Below, one piece after another: positions 9,596-19,390 of a stretch of DNA of 64,000 nucleotides (positions are counted from its first letter, which is position 1; every line of letters starts with the position of its first letter). Source of the DNA: Diplocloster modestus (GTDB lineage Bacteria; Bacillota; Clostridia; Lachnospirales; Lachnospiraceae); contig NZ_JAHQCX010000001.1 of assembly GCF_019042245.1 (NCBI RefSeq), forward strand, positions 551,559 to 615,558, read 5' to 3'. Below the pieces are notes generated by a model. That model was given only the letters and a program-made list of their open reading frames with translations, did no database searches and was not told the origin of the DNA. The position numbers and the translations under genes were made by a program.

Positions 9596-10575
9596 TCCGA
9601 TACCTCTTTTTTGGCTGTTTCTTTACGCCCGGACTTTTTGGGAGTTGGTGAGGGGGTATTTTTTAAGATATCCCGAATTACGTCTTCTGTCCGCGTATGG
9701 CCCGCGCGTGCTTTGGCGTTTAGATGGATACGATGACATGCCACATCCGGAAATGCATAGGCCACATCCGCAGGTATGCAGAAATCCCTTCCGTCCAGAT
9801 AGGCGGCGGCTTTTGCCATTTTAGCCAACGCTATGGTACCTCTGGGGCTTAGACCTGTCTGAATCAGCGGATGGGTTCTGGTGGCGGTGATCAGCCTGCC
9901 AATATAGTTGTACAGTACATCATGTACAAAAACTGCCTGCACCTCACCCTGCATTTGGATCAGCATGTCCGGACTGATTACCGGTTGTATTTTCTCATAA
10001 GCCTTTTTATCGAAGGTCCCTTTGACGATCTCAATTTCATCCTTGATATCAGGATAACCCATGGTGATACAGATAAAGAAACGGTCCAGCTGGGACTCAG
10101 GCAGCATCTGGGTGCCCGCGGAGCCAAATGGATTCTCCGTGGCAATGACCACAAATGGATCCGGGACCGGATGGGTAATCCGGTCTACCGTGACCCTGCC
10201 TTCCTCCATGACCTCCAGCAATGCGGATTGGGTTTTGGGGGAGGCCCGGTTGATCTCATCGGCCAGAAACAGATTACACATGATGGCTCCCGGCTGGTAC
10301 TCGAACAGGCCGGTATCTTTCTGAAACATCGTAAAACCTGTGATGTCCGCCGGCAGGACATCCGGTGTAAACTGAACCCGGTGCTGGAGCATACCCATGC
10401 TTCTGGAAAAGGCTACGGCCATGGTGGTCTTGCCAACACCCGGGATATCTTCTATTAATATATGTCCTCCGGCCAGGATGGCGGACAACACTTTGCGGAT
10501 ACAGTCGTCCTTGCCGATGACGGCTTTTTTTACTTCATCCATAATCTGAACAGCGGTACTGCTGGTTACTGGCAT
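9592..10575 (-). CDS. MoxR-family AAA+ ATPase
   Basis: A 327-residue cytoplasmic AAA+ ATPase (AAA_3). Walker A is IEDIPGVGKTTMAVAF near residue 45, and Walker B is FLADEINRASPKTQSALLE, with the family's ALLEVMEE and ATENPFGSAGTQMLPESQLDRF stretches. The C-terminal lid includes GLSPRGTIALAKMAKAAAYLDGRDF. MoxR proteins act as chaperone-like ATPases for partners with von Willebrand A-like domains, here presumably the adjacent DUF58 protein. It is the first gene of the operon. The ribosome site is AAAGGATG upstream of the ATG at 10575. The tail after residue 310 is Lys/Thr/Pro-rich and looks disordered. Confidence 0.9.
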   Translation of the reverse strand: MPVTSSTAVQIMDEVKKAVIGKDDCIRKVLSAILAGGHILIEDIPGVGKTTMAVAFSRSMGMLQHRVQFTPDVLPADITGFTMFQKDTGLFEYQPGAIMCNLFLADEINRASPKTQSALLEVMEEGRVTVDRITHPVPDPFVVIATENPFGSAGTQMLPESQLDRFFICITMGYPDIKDEIEIVKGTFDKKAYEKIQPVISPDMLIQMQGEVQAVFVHDVLYNYIGRLITATRTHPLIQTGLSPRGTIALAKMAKAAAYLDGRDFCIPADVAYAFPDVACHRIHLNAKARAGHTRTEDVIRDILKNTPSPTPKKSGRKETAKKEVSE

Positions 10576-11032
10576 ATCGGTTCATCCTTTCTGGTGAGCT
10601 GCTGTGTTACGGCTTCCTTCGTCTATTCTTATACAATTTTATCTGGATATCAAAAGTCTTTCGTTAACAAGATTATAGCATGCTTGATTATAGTTATCAT
10701 ATACTTTGGAGTCAGGTTCAGGTCAAGAAAGTTTTTATTAATGTTTTGTGAATATTGATAATGTTTTAACAATCAAACGAAATGGGACATGTCCATTTCG
10801 ATTTGTTCCTTTCTATTTGGAATATATCTGGTTCTGATTGAAATATGTTTATTTCCTATTGGAACATATCTATTATCTTGTCTATCTATTTCGTTATTTC
10901 CCGGCAAACCATTGAAAACAATCAGAAAGCAATTTATAATGACATTTATAAGCATACACATAATATAAAGTGCGCATACCGTAACGCGCATGGAAAAGGT
11001 GACGAAGGAAAGGAGCCTATAAGGATTCTAAC
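10576..11032. other. Divergent intergenic region with repeated half-site-like motifs
   Basis: No gene is visible. On the minus strand an extended -10 (TGCTATAAT, about 10674-10682) could serve the MoxR operon. A/T-rich motifs of similar sequence recur: TTTCTATTTGGAATATATCT (10810-10829) and TTTCCTATTGGAACATATCT (about 10853-10872) match at 16 of 20 positions, and a related TGATTGAAATATG lies between them. They may be binding sites for a regulator or simply a decayed duplication. Confidence 0.4.
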
Positions 11033-11674
11033 ATGACAAAAGAAGAATTGGCACTGGAAATCGTAGAACGTTTAAAAAAGGAATACCCGGATGCCGGATG
11101 TACGCTTGAGTACGCCCCGGATCAAGCATGGAAACTTCTGGTAAGCGTCCGTCTGGCGGCACAGTGCACGGATGCCAGAGTGAACGTGGTGGTACAGGAG
11201 CTGTATAAAGAATTCCCCGACGTGGAAGCTTTGGCAAATGCCAGGGTGGAGGAGATCGAGAAAATCGTGAAACCCTGCGGCCTGGGCCATAGCAAGGCCA
11301 GGGATATAAACGCCTGTATGAGGGAGCTGCGGGATCTGTATGGCGGCAAGGTGCCCGATGATTTCGATGCGCTGTTAAAGCTTCCGGGAGTTGGGAGAAA
11401 AAGTGCGAACCTGATTATGGGGGATGTGTTTGGCAAGCCGGCGATTGTGACCGATACGCATTGTATCCGCCTGGTCAACCGGATGGGACTCGTAGATCAG
11501 ATCAAGGAACCGAAGAAAGTGGAGATGGCCCTTTGGAAACTGATCCCTGCTGAAGAGGGCAGTGATTTTTGCCACAGGCTGGTTTATCATGGCAGAGATA
11601 TCTGTACGGCCCGGACAAAGCCCCATTGTGAAAAATGCTGCCTGGCCGATATTTGTGCCAAAGCCGGAGTATAG
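11033..11674 (+). CDS. nth: Endonuclease III, DNA glycosylase/AP lyase
   Basis: Base-excision repair enzyme that removes oxidised pyrimidines and nicks abasic sites. The 213 residues are the family norm. The HhH-GPD core is clear: LPGVGRKSANLI contains the catalytic Lys, and IVTDTHCIRLVNRMG contains the catalytic Asp. The C-terminal iron-sulfur loop has the spacing C-x6-C-x2-C-x5-C (CTARTKPHCEKCCLADIC). The start is supported by AAGGA 7 nt upstream. It is a single-gene unit followed by the valS T-box leader. No unusual feature was seen. Confidence 0.96.
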   Translation: MTKEELALEIVERLKKEYPDAGCTLEYAPDQAWKLLVSVRLAAQCTDARVNVVVQELYKEFPDVEALANARVEEIEKIVKPCGLGHSKARDINACMRELRDLYGGKVPDDFDALLKLPGVGRKSANLIMGDVFGKPAIVTDTHCIRLVNRMGLVDQIKEPKKVEMALWKLIPAEEGSDFCHRLVYHGRDICTARTKPHCEKCCLADICAKAGV

Positions 11675-11740
11675 GAATGATGTGCTGAGGAAATGGAAAA
11701 GATTAAAAATGCTTTGGAAAAGAGTTAAAAATGCAAGAGC

Positions 11741-11769
11741 TTGACAAAAACATAAAATCCGATTATGAT
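11741..11769 (+). promoter_or_regulatory. Sigma-A promoter of the valS T-box leader
   Basis: TTGACA (11741-11746), a 17-nt spacer, and TATGAT (11764-11769): near-consensus boxes at ideal spacing, starting the leader RNA about 500 nt before valS. Confidence 0.85.
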
Positions 11770-11777
11770 AGGCGTAT

Positions 11778-12105
11778 CTTATTTGAAACTCTGTTGATGT
11801 CAGCAGTCAGACTGAGTTGAACAGAGAAGTCAGTATCATATAGAATCAACGGTAGCGAAAAAGAGGAGTACGTATTACACGCCTGTCAGAGAGGACGGTC
11901 CATTGGCTGGAAGGCTGTCCGGGAAACGGGATACGGAAAGTAGCTTTGGAACCGGAAGGCTGAACCGCGCTGATGCAGTAAGTCTTACCCGTCTTGTCCG
12001 CGTTAACAGACAGACTGAGATATATGCCGTACAGCGGCATATAAGATAAGGTGGTACCGCGAGACATTCGCCCTTTGCTTTGTGCAGGGGCGTTTTTTAT
12101 TTCAT
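11778..12105 (+). ncRNA. T-box riboswitch controlling valS
   Basis: tRNA-sensing leader. Stem I elements are visible: GAGGAGTACGT near 11862 and CAGAGAG near 11887, with a plausible valine specifier GTA at 11940-11942 before the conserved GAAC. A perfect stem III hairpin (TATATGCCG / GCGGCATATA) lies at 12021-12042. The T-box AAGGTGGTACCGCG is at 12048-12061, and the competing terminator CGCCC...GGGGCG plus TTTTTT is at 12069-12098. Uncharged tRNA-Val would pair with the T-box and allow read-through into valS. The specifier is inferred by position; the gene downstream independently supports valine. Confidence 0.93.
12069..12098 (+). terminator. Regulated terminator of the valS T-box
   Basis: Stem CGCCC (12069-12073) with GGGGCG (12087-12092), then six T. 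It overlaps the T-box antiterminator side. Confidence 0.85.
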
Positions 12106-12204
12106 GGGAATCACCATTGCGCACCTTCAGGCGCGGCACAAATAGTAATGAAAGTTTTGCCTTCTTTCACACTAAAGTGCTCCTATGAAAGAAAAAACGT
12201 TCCG
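12099..12204 (+). repeat. Post-terminator repeat family A, interrupted copy
   Basis: Directly after the T-box terminator T-run lies ATTTCATGGGAA. After about 60 unrelated bases follows AAAGTGCTCCTATGAAA and then GAAAAAACGTTCCG (12174-12204). The outer parts match the start of the 120-bp elements at 17061 and 33808, so this looks like a divergent copy with an inserted middle. Confidence 0.6.
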
Positions 12205-12281
12205 TAAGTTGTAAAAAAACAGCAGTTAATCGTACAGAGTTATAAAAAATGAAAGTTACGTAATAAGAGAGGGAGAAACCA

Positions 12282-14927
12282 ATGAGTAAAGAATTAAGCA
12301 AGACCTATGATCCGAAGGATATTGAGCCCAGGTTATATGACAAATGGGAGACCCGCAAGTATTTTCACGCAGAGGTGGACAGGAGCAAAAAGCCATTTAC
12401 CATCGTGATGCCTCCGCCCAACATTACCGGTCAGCTGCATATGGGACATGCGCTAGACAATACCTTACAGGATATTCTGATCCGCTATAAGAGAATGCAG
12501 GGTTATAACGCGCTGTGGCAGCCCGGCTGCGATCACGCCAGTATCGCCACTGAGGTCAAGATCACGGAGCAGCTGAGAAAAGAGGGAATTGACAAGGAGG
12601 ATCTGGGCCGGGAGAAATTTCTGGAAAGAGCCTGGCAGTGGAAAGAGGAATACGGTGGACGGATCGTCGGCCAGTTAAAGAAGATGGGGTCTTCTGCGGA
12701 CTGGGACAGAGAGCGCTTTACAATGGACGAGGGCTGTTCCAAAGCGGTGGAAGAAGTATTCCTGAAATTCTACGACGAGGGATTTATCTATAAAGGGAAC
12801 CGGATCGTCAACTGGTGCCCGGTCTGCCAGACGACCATATCCGATGCGGAAGTGGAACATGAGGAACAGACCGGCCACTTCTGGCACATCAAATATCCTA
12901 TCGTGGGAAGCGATGACTTCGTAACGGTAGCCACGACAAGGCCGGAGACCATGCTGGGAGACACGGCGCTGGCGGTTCATCCGGAGGATGAACGCTACAG
13001 CCATCTGATTGGCAGGACTGTAATCCTGCCGCTGATGAACAGAGAGATTCCGGTCGTGGCGGACAGCTACGTGGACAAAGAATTCGGTACCGGAGTGGTA
13101 AAGATTACGCCGGCCCACGATCCGAATGACTTTGAAGTAGGAAAACGTCATGACCTGCCGGTGATCAATGTGTTAAACGACGATGCCACCATCAATGAAA
13201 ACGGAGGCAAATACGCCGGGATGGAGCGCTATGAGGCCCGGAAGCTGATCGTCAGGGAACTGGAGGAACAGGGTCTTCTGGTGAAAGTGGAAGAGCATGT
13301 TCATAATGTAGGAACCCATGACCGCTGCGGGACCACCGTAGAACCCATGGTAAAGCAGCAGTGGTTTGTAAAAATGGAGGAGTTGGCGAAGCCGGCCATC
13401 GAAGCGCTGAAAACCGGCGATCTTCAGTTTGTGCCAGAACGGTTTGACAAGATCTATCTCCACTGGCTGGAAAATATCCGTGACTGGTGTATCTCCAGGC
13501 AGCTGTGGTGGGGACACCGGATACCGGCCTATTACTGTGACCAGTGCGGTGAGATGGTAGTGGCAAAAGAAGCGCCCGGAGTCTGCCCGAAATGCGGCAG
13601 TACGCATTTTACACAGGATCCGGATACGCTGGACACCTGGTTCAGTTCGGCACTGTGGCCCTTCTCCACACTGGGATGGCCCAAGAAGACAGAAGACCTG
13701 GATTATTTCTATCCGACGGATGTACTGGTGACGGGATATGATATCATCTTCTTCTGGGTAGTCCGCATGGTATTTTCAGGTTATGCGCATACCGGGAAAT
13801 CCCCGTTCCACACAGTGTTGATCCATGGACTGGTGAGGGATTCACAGGGACGTAAAATGAGTAAATCCCTCGGAAACGGCATTGATCCGCTGGAAGTGAT
13901 CGACAAATTCGGGGCGGACGCCTTAAGGCTGACTCTTGTAACCGGAAACGCGCCGGGTAATGATATGAGGTTTTATTGGGAGCGTGTGGAATCCAGCAGA
14001 AACTTTGCCAATAAATTATGGAACGCGGCCAGATTTATCATGATGAATCTGGAGGACCGGGTAATCGATACGCCGGAAGATTTCCATCTGAAACTGGCGG
14101 ACCGCTGGATTTTATCCAAAGTAAATACCCTGGCAAAAGAAGTCACCGATAACATGGACCGGTATGAACTGGGAATCGCTGTGCAGAAGGTATATGATTT
14201 TATCTGGGATGAATTCTGTGACTGGTATATTGAGATCGCCAAGTACCGGATGTACAGCAGGGAGTACGATGAGGACTCTGCGGATTATGCGCTGTGGACC
14301 TTAAAGACCGTATTGACGCAGGCGTTAAAATTGCTGCATCCGTTTATGCCGTTCATTACGGAGGAAATCTTCTGTACACTGCATCCGGATCAGGAGTCGA
14401 TCATGATCTCCGACTGGCCGGTTTACCAGGAATGCTGGAACTACGCGGTGGCAGAAGAGATGATGGATGCGGTAAAAGATGTGGTCAGGGGCATTCGAAA
14501 TGTCCGCGCAGATATGAATGTTCCAATGAAGAACAAGGTACGGGTATTTATCGTTTCCGATAACCGCGGCACCTGCGAGATGTTCGAGGCGGTGAAAAGC
14601 TCCTTTAAGATTCTGGTGGGAGCCAGCAAAATACGTGTCCAGACGGATAAAAGAGGAATCGGTGAAGACGCGGTATCCGTAGTGACTCCGAAGGCGACCA
14701 TTTACATGCCGTTAGAAGAACTGGTGGATATGGAGAAAGAGAAGGCCCGTCTTACGAAAGAAAAGGAACGGCTGGAAAAAGAGCTGTCGAGAGTGAAGGG
14801 GATGTTGAGCAACGCTAATTTCCTGAACAAAGCGCCTGAGCATAAGATAAACGAAGAAAAAGAAAAGCTCAATAAATACGCGCAGATGATGGAGCAGGTT
14901 ATGGAGCGTTTGGCTTTCTGGAAATAA
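12282..14927 (+). CDS. valS: Valyl-tRNA synthetase
   Basis: Class I aminoacyl-tRNA synthetase that charges tRNA-Val and edits mis-activated threonine. The 881 residues are the usual length. HMGH, the HIGH signature, is at about residues 52-55 within [15 protein letters not shown]. The editing domain contains [17 protein letters not shown] is at residues 525-529 in [10 protein letters not shown]. An anticodon-binding domain follows, and the C-terminal coiled-coil arm is Lys/Glu-rich (about residues 810-881, [18 protein letters not shown]). An internal zinc-knuckle-like stretch (CDQCGE...CPKCGS) lies near residues 415-440. Expression is set by the upstream T-box. The start has a purine-rich GAGGGAG site. 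The ltaS-like gene follows after 16 nt. Confidence 0.98.
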   Translation: MSKELSKTYDPKDIEPRLYDKWETRKYFHAEVDRSKKPFTIVMPPPNITGQLHMGHALDNTLQDILIRYKRMQGYNALWQPGCDHASIATEVKITEQLRKEGIDKEDLGREKFLERAWQWKEEYGGRIVGQLKKMGSSADWDRERFTMDEGCSKAVEEVFLKFYDEGFIYKGNRIVNWCPVCQTTISDAEVEHEEQTGHFWHIKYPIVGSDDFVTVATTRPETMLGDTALAVHPEDERYSHLIGRTVILPLMNREIPVVADSYVDKEFGTGVVKITPAHDPNDFEVGKRHDLPVINVLNDDATINENGGKYAGMERYEARKLIVRELEEQGLLVKVEEHVHNVGTHDRCGTTVEPMVKQQWFVKMEELAKPAIEALKTGDLQFVPERFDKIYLHWLENIRDWCISRQLWWGHRIPAYYCDQCGEMVVAKEAPGVCPKCGSTHFTQDPDTLDTWFSSALWPFSTLGWPKKTEDLDYFYPTDVLVTGYDIIFFWVVRMVFSGYAHTGKSPFHTVLIHGLVRDSQGRKMSKSLGNGIDPLEVIDKFGADALRLTLVTGNAPGNDMRFYWERVESSRNFANKLWNAARFIMMNLEDRVIDTPEDFHLKLADRWILSKVNTLAKEVTDNMDRYELGIAVQKVYDFIWDEFCDWYIEIAKYRMYSREYDEDSADYALWTLKTVLTQALKLLHPFMPFITEEIFCTLHPDQESIMISDWPVYQECWNYAVAEEMMDAVKDVVRGIRNVRADMNVPMKNKVRVFIVSDNRGTCEMFEAVKSSFKILVGASKIRVQTDKRGIGEDAVSVVTPKATIYMPLEELVDMEKEKARLTKEKERLEKELSRVKGMLSNANFLNKAPEHKINEEKEKLNKYAQMMEQVMERLAFWK

Positions 14928-14943
14928 AGATGGAGTCATAAGT

Positions 14944-16917
14944 ATGAAAAAAGAATCGATCGTAACCGTTATGAACCGGCTGTCGTTACTGTTCCAGGCA
15001 ATTTTGTCACTTCTGGTCTATTTTATCATTGAGGCAGCCTCCAGGCATTCCGCGGCGGCTGCCTGGGTGTTCATGACGAAGAGTCCGCTGGTATTTCTGT
15101 ATAATGCGTTTATGATTTTTATGACGATGATGTTCGTATATCTGTTCCGGAAAAGAACTTTTGTAAGGGCATTGATCGCCGGACTCTGGCTGATTCTGGG
15201 GATCGTCAATGGTATTGTCCTGGCGAACCGGGTGACACCGCTGACGGGACCCGATTTCAAGCTGATTTTTGACGCGGCGGAGGTTTTGGGAGCTTATATG
15301 AGTCCCCTGAAAGTAATCGGAGCGGCAGCAGGTTTGGCGGCCGTGGTGGCGGGAATGGTGATCTTATTCCGGAAAGCGCCGAAGTTTCAGGGGAAAATGC
15401 ACTATTTGCGAAATGCCGGGATGGTGGCTGCAGTCTGCCTCCTCTTTGGACTGGTTACCCATTTGGCCCTGAACAACCGGGTGCTGTCGTCCTACTTTGG
15501 AAATATTGCGTTCGCCTATGAGGATTATGGATTTCCTTATTGTTTTACCAGCACGCTGTTTGGAACCGGAATGGACGCGCCCCACGATTATTCAGACAAA
15601 TCCATCCGTAAAATTCTGTCCAGCGAAGGTGAAGTAAAAGAAACCATGCCGGGAGATATGGATTTCCCGAATATTATATTTGTACAGCTGGAGTCTTTTT
15701 TTGATCCGAAGGAAGTGGAGTTTTTAGAAATGTCAGAGGATCCGATACCGAATTTCCGCGCTTTGATGCAGAAGTATTCCTCCGGCTACTACAAGGTGCC
15801 GTCTGTTGGCGCCGGGACTGCGAATACAGAGTTTGAGACGATTACGGGGATGAATCTGAGGGATTTCGGACCGGGAGAGTATCCTTATAAGACGATCCTG
15901 CAGAAAACCACCTGTGAAAGCATGGCGTATGTCCTGAAAGAGCTGGGATACGGCACGCATGCCATTCACAACAATACGGCCAGTTTCTATGACCGGCGGG
16001 ATGTATTTTCCAAACTTGGTTTTGATACATTTACCTCCAGGGAAATGATGGATATCAAAGAGATGACGCCCAATGGCTGGCCTAAGGACGAGATCCTGGT
16101 GGAGTGTATTCTGGATGCGCTGAAGGCAACCCCGGATCAGGATTATGTATTTACCATAACGGTCCAATCTCATGGGGATTATCCGGAGGAGCCGCTGCTT
16201 GAGAATCCGAAGATCAAAGTCAGCGGGCCGGACACGGAAGGACAGCGGAACGCGTGGGAATATTATGTGAATCAGATTTATGAGGTGGATGCCTTTGTCG
16301 GCCATCTGGTGGAAGCGCTGGAAGCTTACGGAGAGGACACCGTACTGTTTCTGTATGGGGATCATCTGCCTACGATGGGCCTGAAGGTAAATGAGGTCAA
16401 AAGCAGGTATCTGTTCGAAACCGAATATGTCATCTGGGATAATATAGGACTTGCGAAAAAAGATCAGACGCTTACGGCCTATCAGGCGGGGGCGGAGGTG
16501 TTAAAGCAGATCGGGATTCAGAAAGGAACTATATTTACCTACCATCAGACCCGGAGAAAAACCAAGCATTATCTGGTGGATCTGCAGGAACTGCAGTATG
16601 ATATGCTGTATGGGAAGCAGTATGTGTATGGACAGGAGAGCCCTTATGAGCCTACGGATCTGCAGATGGGCGTGAAACCTGTGATCATTGATCAGGTGTT
16701 TACAGGACATAATGGCAACGTTTATGTCCAGGGTGAGAATTTTACCGAGAACAGCCGGATCGTGATTAATGGAGAGCAGGTGGAGACCTTGTTCATTAAC
16801 TCGGGAGTATTGAGGCCGTTGGATGTAAAGCTGAAGTCTGGTGATCTGGTGCAGGTGCAGCAGGTCAGTTCGAAGAACACTTTGCTGTATTCTTCCGGGG
16901 AGTGGGCATATCGGTAG
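14944..16917 (+). CDS. LTA synthase family sulfatase-type membrane enzyme
   Basis: A 657-residue polytopic enzyme of the lipoteichoic acid synthase/phosphoglycerol transferase family, which moves glycerophosphate from phosphatidylglycerol onto cell-envelope polymers outside the membrane. Five TM segments lie in residues 10-190. The extracellular sulfatase fold has the Glu in FVQLESFFD, the nucleophile Thr in VGAGTANTEFETITG (about residue 290) and the Asp-His pair in LYGDHLPTMG. After the catalytic domain there is an extra C-terminal beta-rich part (VIIDQVFTGHNGNVYVQGEN, about residues 580-657) with an IPT/TIG look. The gene sits 16 nt after valS with its own GGAG site. Polymer and donor are inferred from the family. 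Confidence 0.88.
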   Translation: MKKESIVTVMNRLSLLFQAILSLLVYFIIEAASRHSAAAAWVFMTKSPLVFLYNAFMIFMTMMFVYLFRKRTFVRALIAGLWLILGIVNGIVLANRVTPLTGPDFKLIFDAAEVLGAYMSPLKVIGAAAGLAAVVAGMVILFRKAPKFQGKMHYLRNAGMVAAVCLLFGLVTHLALNNRVLSSYFGNIAFAYEDYGFPYCFTSTLFGTGMDAPHDYSDKSIRKILSSEGEVKETMPGDMDFPNIIFVQLESFFDPKEVEFLEMSEDPIPNFRALMQKYSSGYYKVPSVGAGTANTEFETITGMNLRDFGPGEYPYKTILQKTTCESMAYVLKELGYGTHAIHNNTASFYDRRDVFSKLGFDTFTSREMMDIKEMTPNGWPKDEILVECILDALKATPDQDYVFTITVQSHGDYPEEPLLENPKIKVSGPDTEGQRNAWEYYVNQIYEVDAFVGHLVEALEAYGEDTVLFLYGDHLPTMGLKVNEVKSRYLFETEYVIWDNIGLAKKDQTLTAYQAGAEVLKQIGIQKGTIFTYHQTRRKTKHYLVDLQELQYDMLYGKQYVYGQESPYEPTDLQMGVKPVIIDQVFTGHNGNVYVQGENFTENSRIVINGEQVETLFINSGVLRPLDVKLKSGDLVQVQQVSSKNTLLYSSGEWAYR

Positions 16918-17002
16918 AGGATAATCCAATTCTGTTAAGCGTGTAATCTGGCGTGTAGAAAGACCAAGAAGCTCAGCGGCTTGTTGTCTGCTCCTATTCT
17001 AT

Positions 17003-17060
17003 CAAAAAGCCCTCCGGGCAGGAACACCATTTACGTGGTCTGCTGCAGGCAGGCTTTTTT
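17003..17060 (+). terminator. Terminator after the LTA-synthase-like gene
   Basis: Imperfect long hairpin with outer stem AAAAAGCC / GGCTTTTTT. The 3' arm T-run meets the family A repeat at 17061. Confidence 0.65.
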
Positions 17061-17185
17061 GTTTCATAGGAAAGTGCTCCTATGAAATAAAAAACGCTCC
17101 GCGGGGATCGCACAGCGGCGGAAAGGAAGATGCCGCTTGCGCGGCCCGCCGCAGGCGGAGAGTTTCGCAAGCGAAACTCTTTTTT
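17061..17185 (+). repeat. Post-terminator repeat family A, full copy 1
   Basis: A 125-bp element nearly identical to 33808-33930. It is built of hairpins: TTTCATAGGA / TCCTATGAAA, a G+C-rich middle (CGCTCCGCGG, GCCGCTTGCGCGGC), and a closing hairpin GAGTTTCGC / GCGAAACTC followed by TTTTTT that is itself a good intrinsic terminator. It starts right after the T-run of the preceding terminator. No coding capacity. Confidence 0.85.
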
Positions 17186-17224
17186 ACATGCAAGCCACTA
17201 ATTTACATCTAAGGAGAATATAGA

Positions 17225-18433
17225 GTGAATGAAAATAGATTACAAGGGGAATGGCGGGGGAAAACAATTCGTTTTATGACCGCACAGACGATATCCCTGT
17301 TCGGTTCCTCCCTGGTTCAATACGCCATCATCTGGTATATTACCCTGGCTACTTCTTCGGGCATTATGATGACGATCTCCACCGTGTGCGGGTTCGCGCC
17401 TCAGATATTGATATCTCTTTTTGCCGGTGTCTGGATTGACCGCTATGACAGAAAACATATGTGTATGCTGGCAGATGCTGTCATTGCTGTTTCCACATTC
17501 ATCCTGGCTCTGTTGTTTCTGAACGGATACCGGAGTGTCTGGCTGCTGTTCTTGGTTCTGCTGATCCGTTCGGCGGGTACGGGGATCCAGACACCGGCAG
17601 TGAACGCGCTGATCCCGCAGTTGGTACCTGCGGAACATCTAATGAAGATAAATGGGATAAACAGTACCATCAATTCCCTGATGATGTTCCTGTCGCCTGC
17701 GGTCAGCGGGGCGATACTCTCGGTGACAACCGTAGAGGCCGCTTTCTTTATCGATGTGATAACGGCGGTTATCGGTATCGGCATTATGTTTACCATAGCG
17801 GTGCCGCCTTTGCAGTCACCGGATGCGCAGAGAAACGGCGGGCAAGAATCCGTGATACAGGAGATAAAATATGGATTCCGGTATCTGAAGGAGCAGCGGT
17901 TTATCCGGAATCTTCTGGTGTTTCAGATAACTGTTCTGATATTGATCAGCCCGTCGGCCTTTTTGACGCCGCTTATGGTCAGCAGGACATTCGGGACCCA
18001 GGTGTGGCGTCTGACTCTCAGTGAAATGACGTTCAGCGCAGGTGCGGCGGCCGGCGGCCTGTTGATCGCGGCCTGGGGCGGATTCCGCAGCCGGATGCAC
18101 ACCACGGTTCTGGCCGGTTTCCTGTACGGAATCCTGATGGTCGGGCTTGGTGTATCGCCGGTGTACCCGGCCTATCTGGTATGCAACTTCCTGATTGGAG
18201 TGACGATGCCCTGCTACAATGCACCGATCAATGTCATGATACAGGAGAAAGCAGACCCGGCCATGCATGGCCGAATCTTTAGTTTTATGCAGATAACCAA
18301 TGCCTGTGCGCTGCCGCTGGGGATGATGGTCTTCGGTCCCCTGGCGGATGTGACCAGGGTACAGAACCTGCTGGTTTTCGGTGGAATCGCAGTTGTATGC
18401 TGTACCCTGTACGCGGGGAAAAAGAGTACTTAG
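17225..18433 (+). CDS. MFS efflux transporter, Mef/MFS_5-like
   Basis: A 402-residue, 12-TM major facilitator. The start is GTG at 17225, supported by AAGGAG upstream. The N-terminal half resembles macrolide-efflux MefA-type permeases: RFMTAQTISLFGSSLVQYAIIWY, the motif A region AGVWIDRYDRKHMCM, and LIRSAGTGIQTPAVNALIPQLVP. The hydrophobic segments are evenly spaced to residue 395. It probably uses the proton gradient to export a small molecule. The subfamily contains both drug pumps and pumps of unknown substrate, so a resistance phenotype should not be assumed. It is a single gene between a family A repeat and the DUF5131 gene. Confidence 0.85.
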   Translation: MNENRLQGEWRGKTIRFMTAQTISLFGSSLVQYAIIWYITLATSSGIMMTISTVCGFAPQILISLFAGVWIDRYDRKHMCMLADAVIAVSTFILALLFLNGYRSVWLLFLVLLIRSAGTGIQTPAVNALIPQLVPAEHLMKINGINSTINSLMMFLSPAVSGAILSVTTVEAAFFIDVITAVIGIGIMFTIAVPPLQSPDAQRNGGQESVIQEIKYGFRYLKEQRFIRNLLVFQITVLILISPSAFLTPLMVSRTFGTQVWRLTLSEMTFSAGAAAGGLLIAAWGGFRSRMHTTVLAGFLYGILMVGLGVSPVYPAYLVCNFLIGVTMPCYNAPINVMIQEKADPAMHGRIFSFMQITNACALPLGMMVFGPLADVTRVQNLLVFGGIAVVCCTLYAGKKST

Positions 18434-18559
18434 CAGATATAAGCCGCCTGCGTGCAGGAATTGCACTTTATCGGTTGCTATTATACGGCAGACCGTATAT
18501 GATTGTGGATAAGGCAGGCGAAAGGCCGGTAGTTTTAAGCTGAACAAAGGAGGGCATCT

Positions 18560-19282
18560 ATGAACTGGGAGCCGTGGACAGGTTGTTACAAAATAAGTGA
18601 TGGCTGCACAAATTGCTATTTTTATGGACCCCATGCGAAACGCTGCGGTCAAAACACCATACAAAAAACAGATAAATTCGATTGGCCCGCAAGGAAAAAT
18701 GCAAAGGGCGAGTACAACATTAAAGGCAACAAAATTCTCGCTACCTGTTTTGCAACTGATTTTTTTCTACCTGAAGCGGATGATTGGCGCAAAGAGGTGT
18801 GGGCTATTATCAGGGAAAGAACGGATATTGATTTTCTGATTTTGACAAAGCGAATTGACCGTTTCCTGATATCGCTTCCATCCGATTGGGGAGCAGGCTA
18901 TGACAATGTGAATATAGGCTGTACGGTTGAAAATCAAGCATTAGCCGATTACAGGCTTCCGCTCTTTTTATCCTATCCGATAAAGCGGCGTTTTATTGCT
19001 TGTGCCCCACTTTTAGAGGCGATAGATTTAACACCATATCTTCATGGGGTAAATCATGTTACTGTTGGCGGCGAAACTGGACGGGAAGCTCGTGTTTGTG
19101 ATTATAATTGGGTGCTTCAGATCCGAGAACAATGCGTGAAAGCAGATGTAACCTTTTGGTTCAAAAATACAGGCTCACTTTTCAAACGTGACGGTGTAGT
19201 GGAAAAAATAAATCCATTTAAGCAAAGCGGTAAAGCAAAAGAGCTTGGTATCGATATATCAGATGGGAAAAGGCTGTTCTGA
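18560..19282 (+). CDS. DUF5131 family (phage Gp37/Gp68-like) protein
   Basis: A 240-residue protein of the DUF5131 family, often annotated as phage Gp37/Gp68. The N terminus MNWEPWTGCYKISDGCTNCY is diagnostic, with a Cys cluster C-x6-C-x2-C that could bind metal. Other conserved blocks are ATCFATDFFLPEADDWRKEVW, FLILTKRIDRF, NVNIGCTVENQALADYRLP and HVTVGGETGREARVCDYNWV. The family is found on phages and genomic islands; its biochemical role is not established. By eye the gene is A+T-richer than both neighbours, consistent with transfer. The start is supported by AAAGGAGG. No phage genes surround it, so it is an isolated cargo gene. Confidence 0.85.
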   Translation: MNWEPWTGCYKISDGCTNCYFYGPHAKRCGQNTIQKTDKFDWPARKNAKGEYNIKGNKILATCFATDFFLPEADDWRKEVWAIIRERTDIDFLILTKRIDRFLISLPSDWGAGYDNVNIGCTVENQALADYRLPLFLSYPIKRRFIACAPLLEAIDLTPYLHGVNHVTVGGETGREARVCDYNWVLQIREQCVKADVTFWFKNTGSLFKRDGVVEKINPFKQSGKAKELGIDISDGKRLF

Positions 19283-19310
19283 TCTATCCGCAGTGCTTGT
19301 AATTTTGGCA

Positions 19311-19345
19311 CTTACGTGCGATGCATGAAAAATAGTCAGCGAGGC
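19311..19345 (+). repeat. 35-bp dispersed repeat, copy 1
   Basis: A 35-bp stretch starting CTTACGTGCGATGCATG and ending AGTCAGCGAGGC, identical to 43686-43720. It lies 45 nt before the subtilase gene, between it and DUF5131. Confidence 0.85.
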
Positions 19346-19390
19346 ATATAATATAGGAATATAAATACGAGAAAAAGGCTGCGGAATCTT

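Noticed and set aside
9871-10458. A 195-codon plus-strand frame opposite the MoxR gene
   Set aside because: Antisense shadow of a clear AAA+ ATPase.
10780-10801. GGGACATGTCC-like palindrome as an operator
   Set aside because: The inner palindrome is only 8 bp and the flanks do not align symmetrically; too common to call.
15513-15530. CCTATGAGGATTATGG in the LTA-synthase-like gene resembles the CRISPR repeat core
   Set aside because: Only 12 bases match, inside a conserved coding frame; no array or spacer pattern is present.
17225-18433. MFS pump as a named macrolide-resistance gene
   Set aside because: Similarity to Mef proteins is family-level only; no linked msr gene or mobile element. 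Substrate left open.
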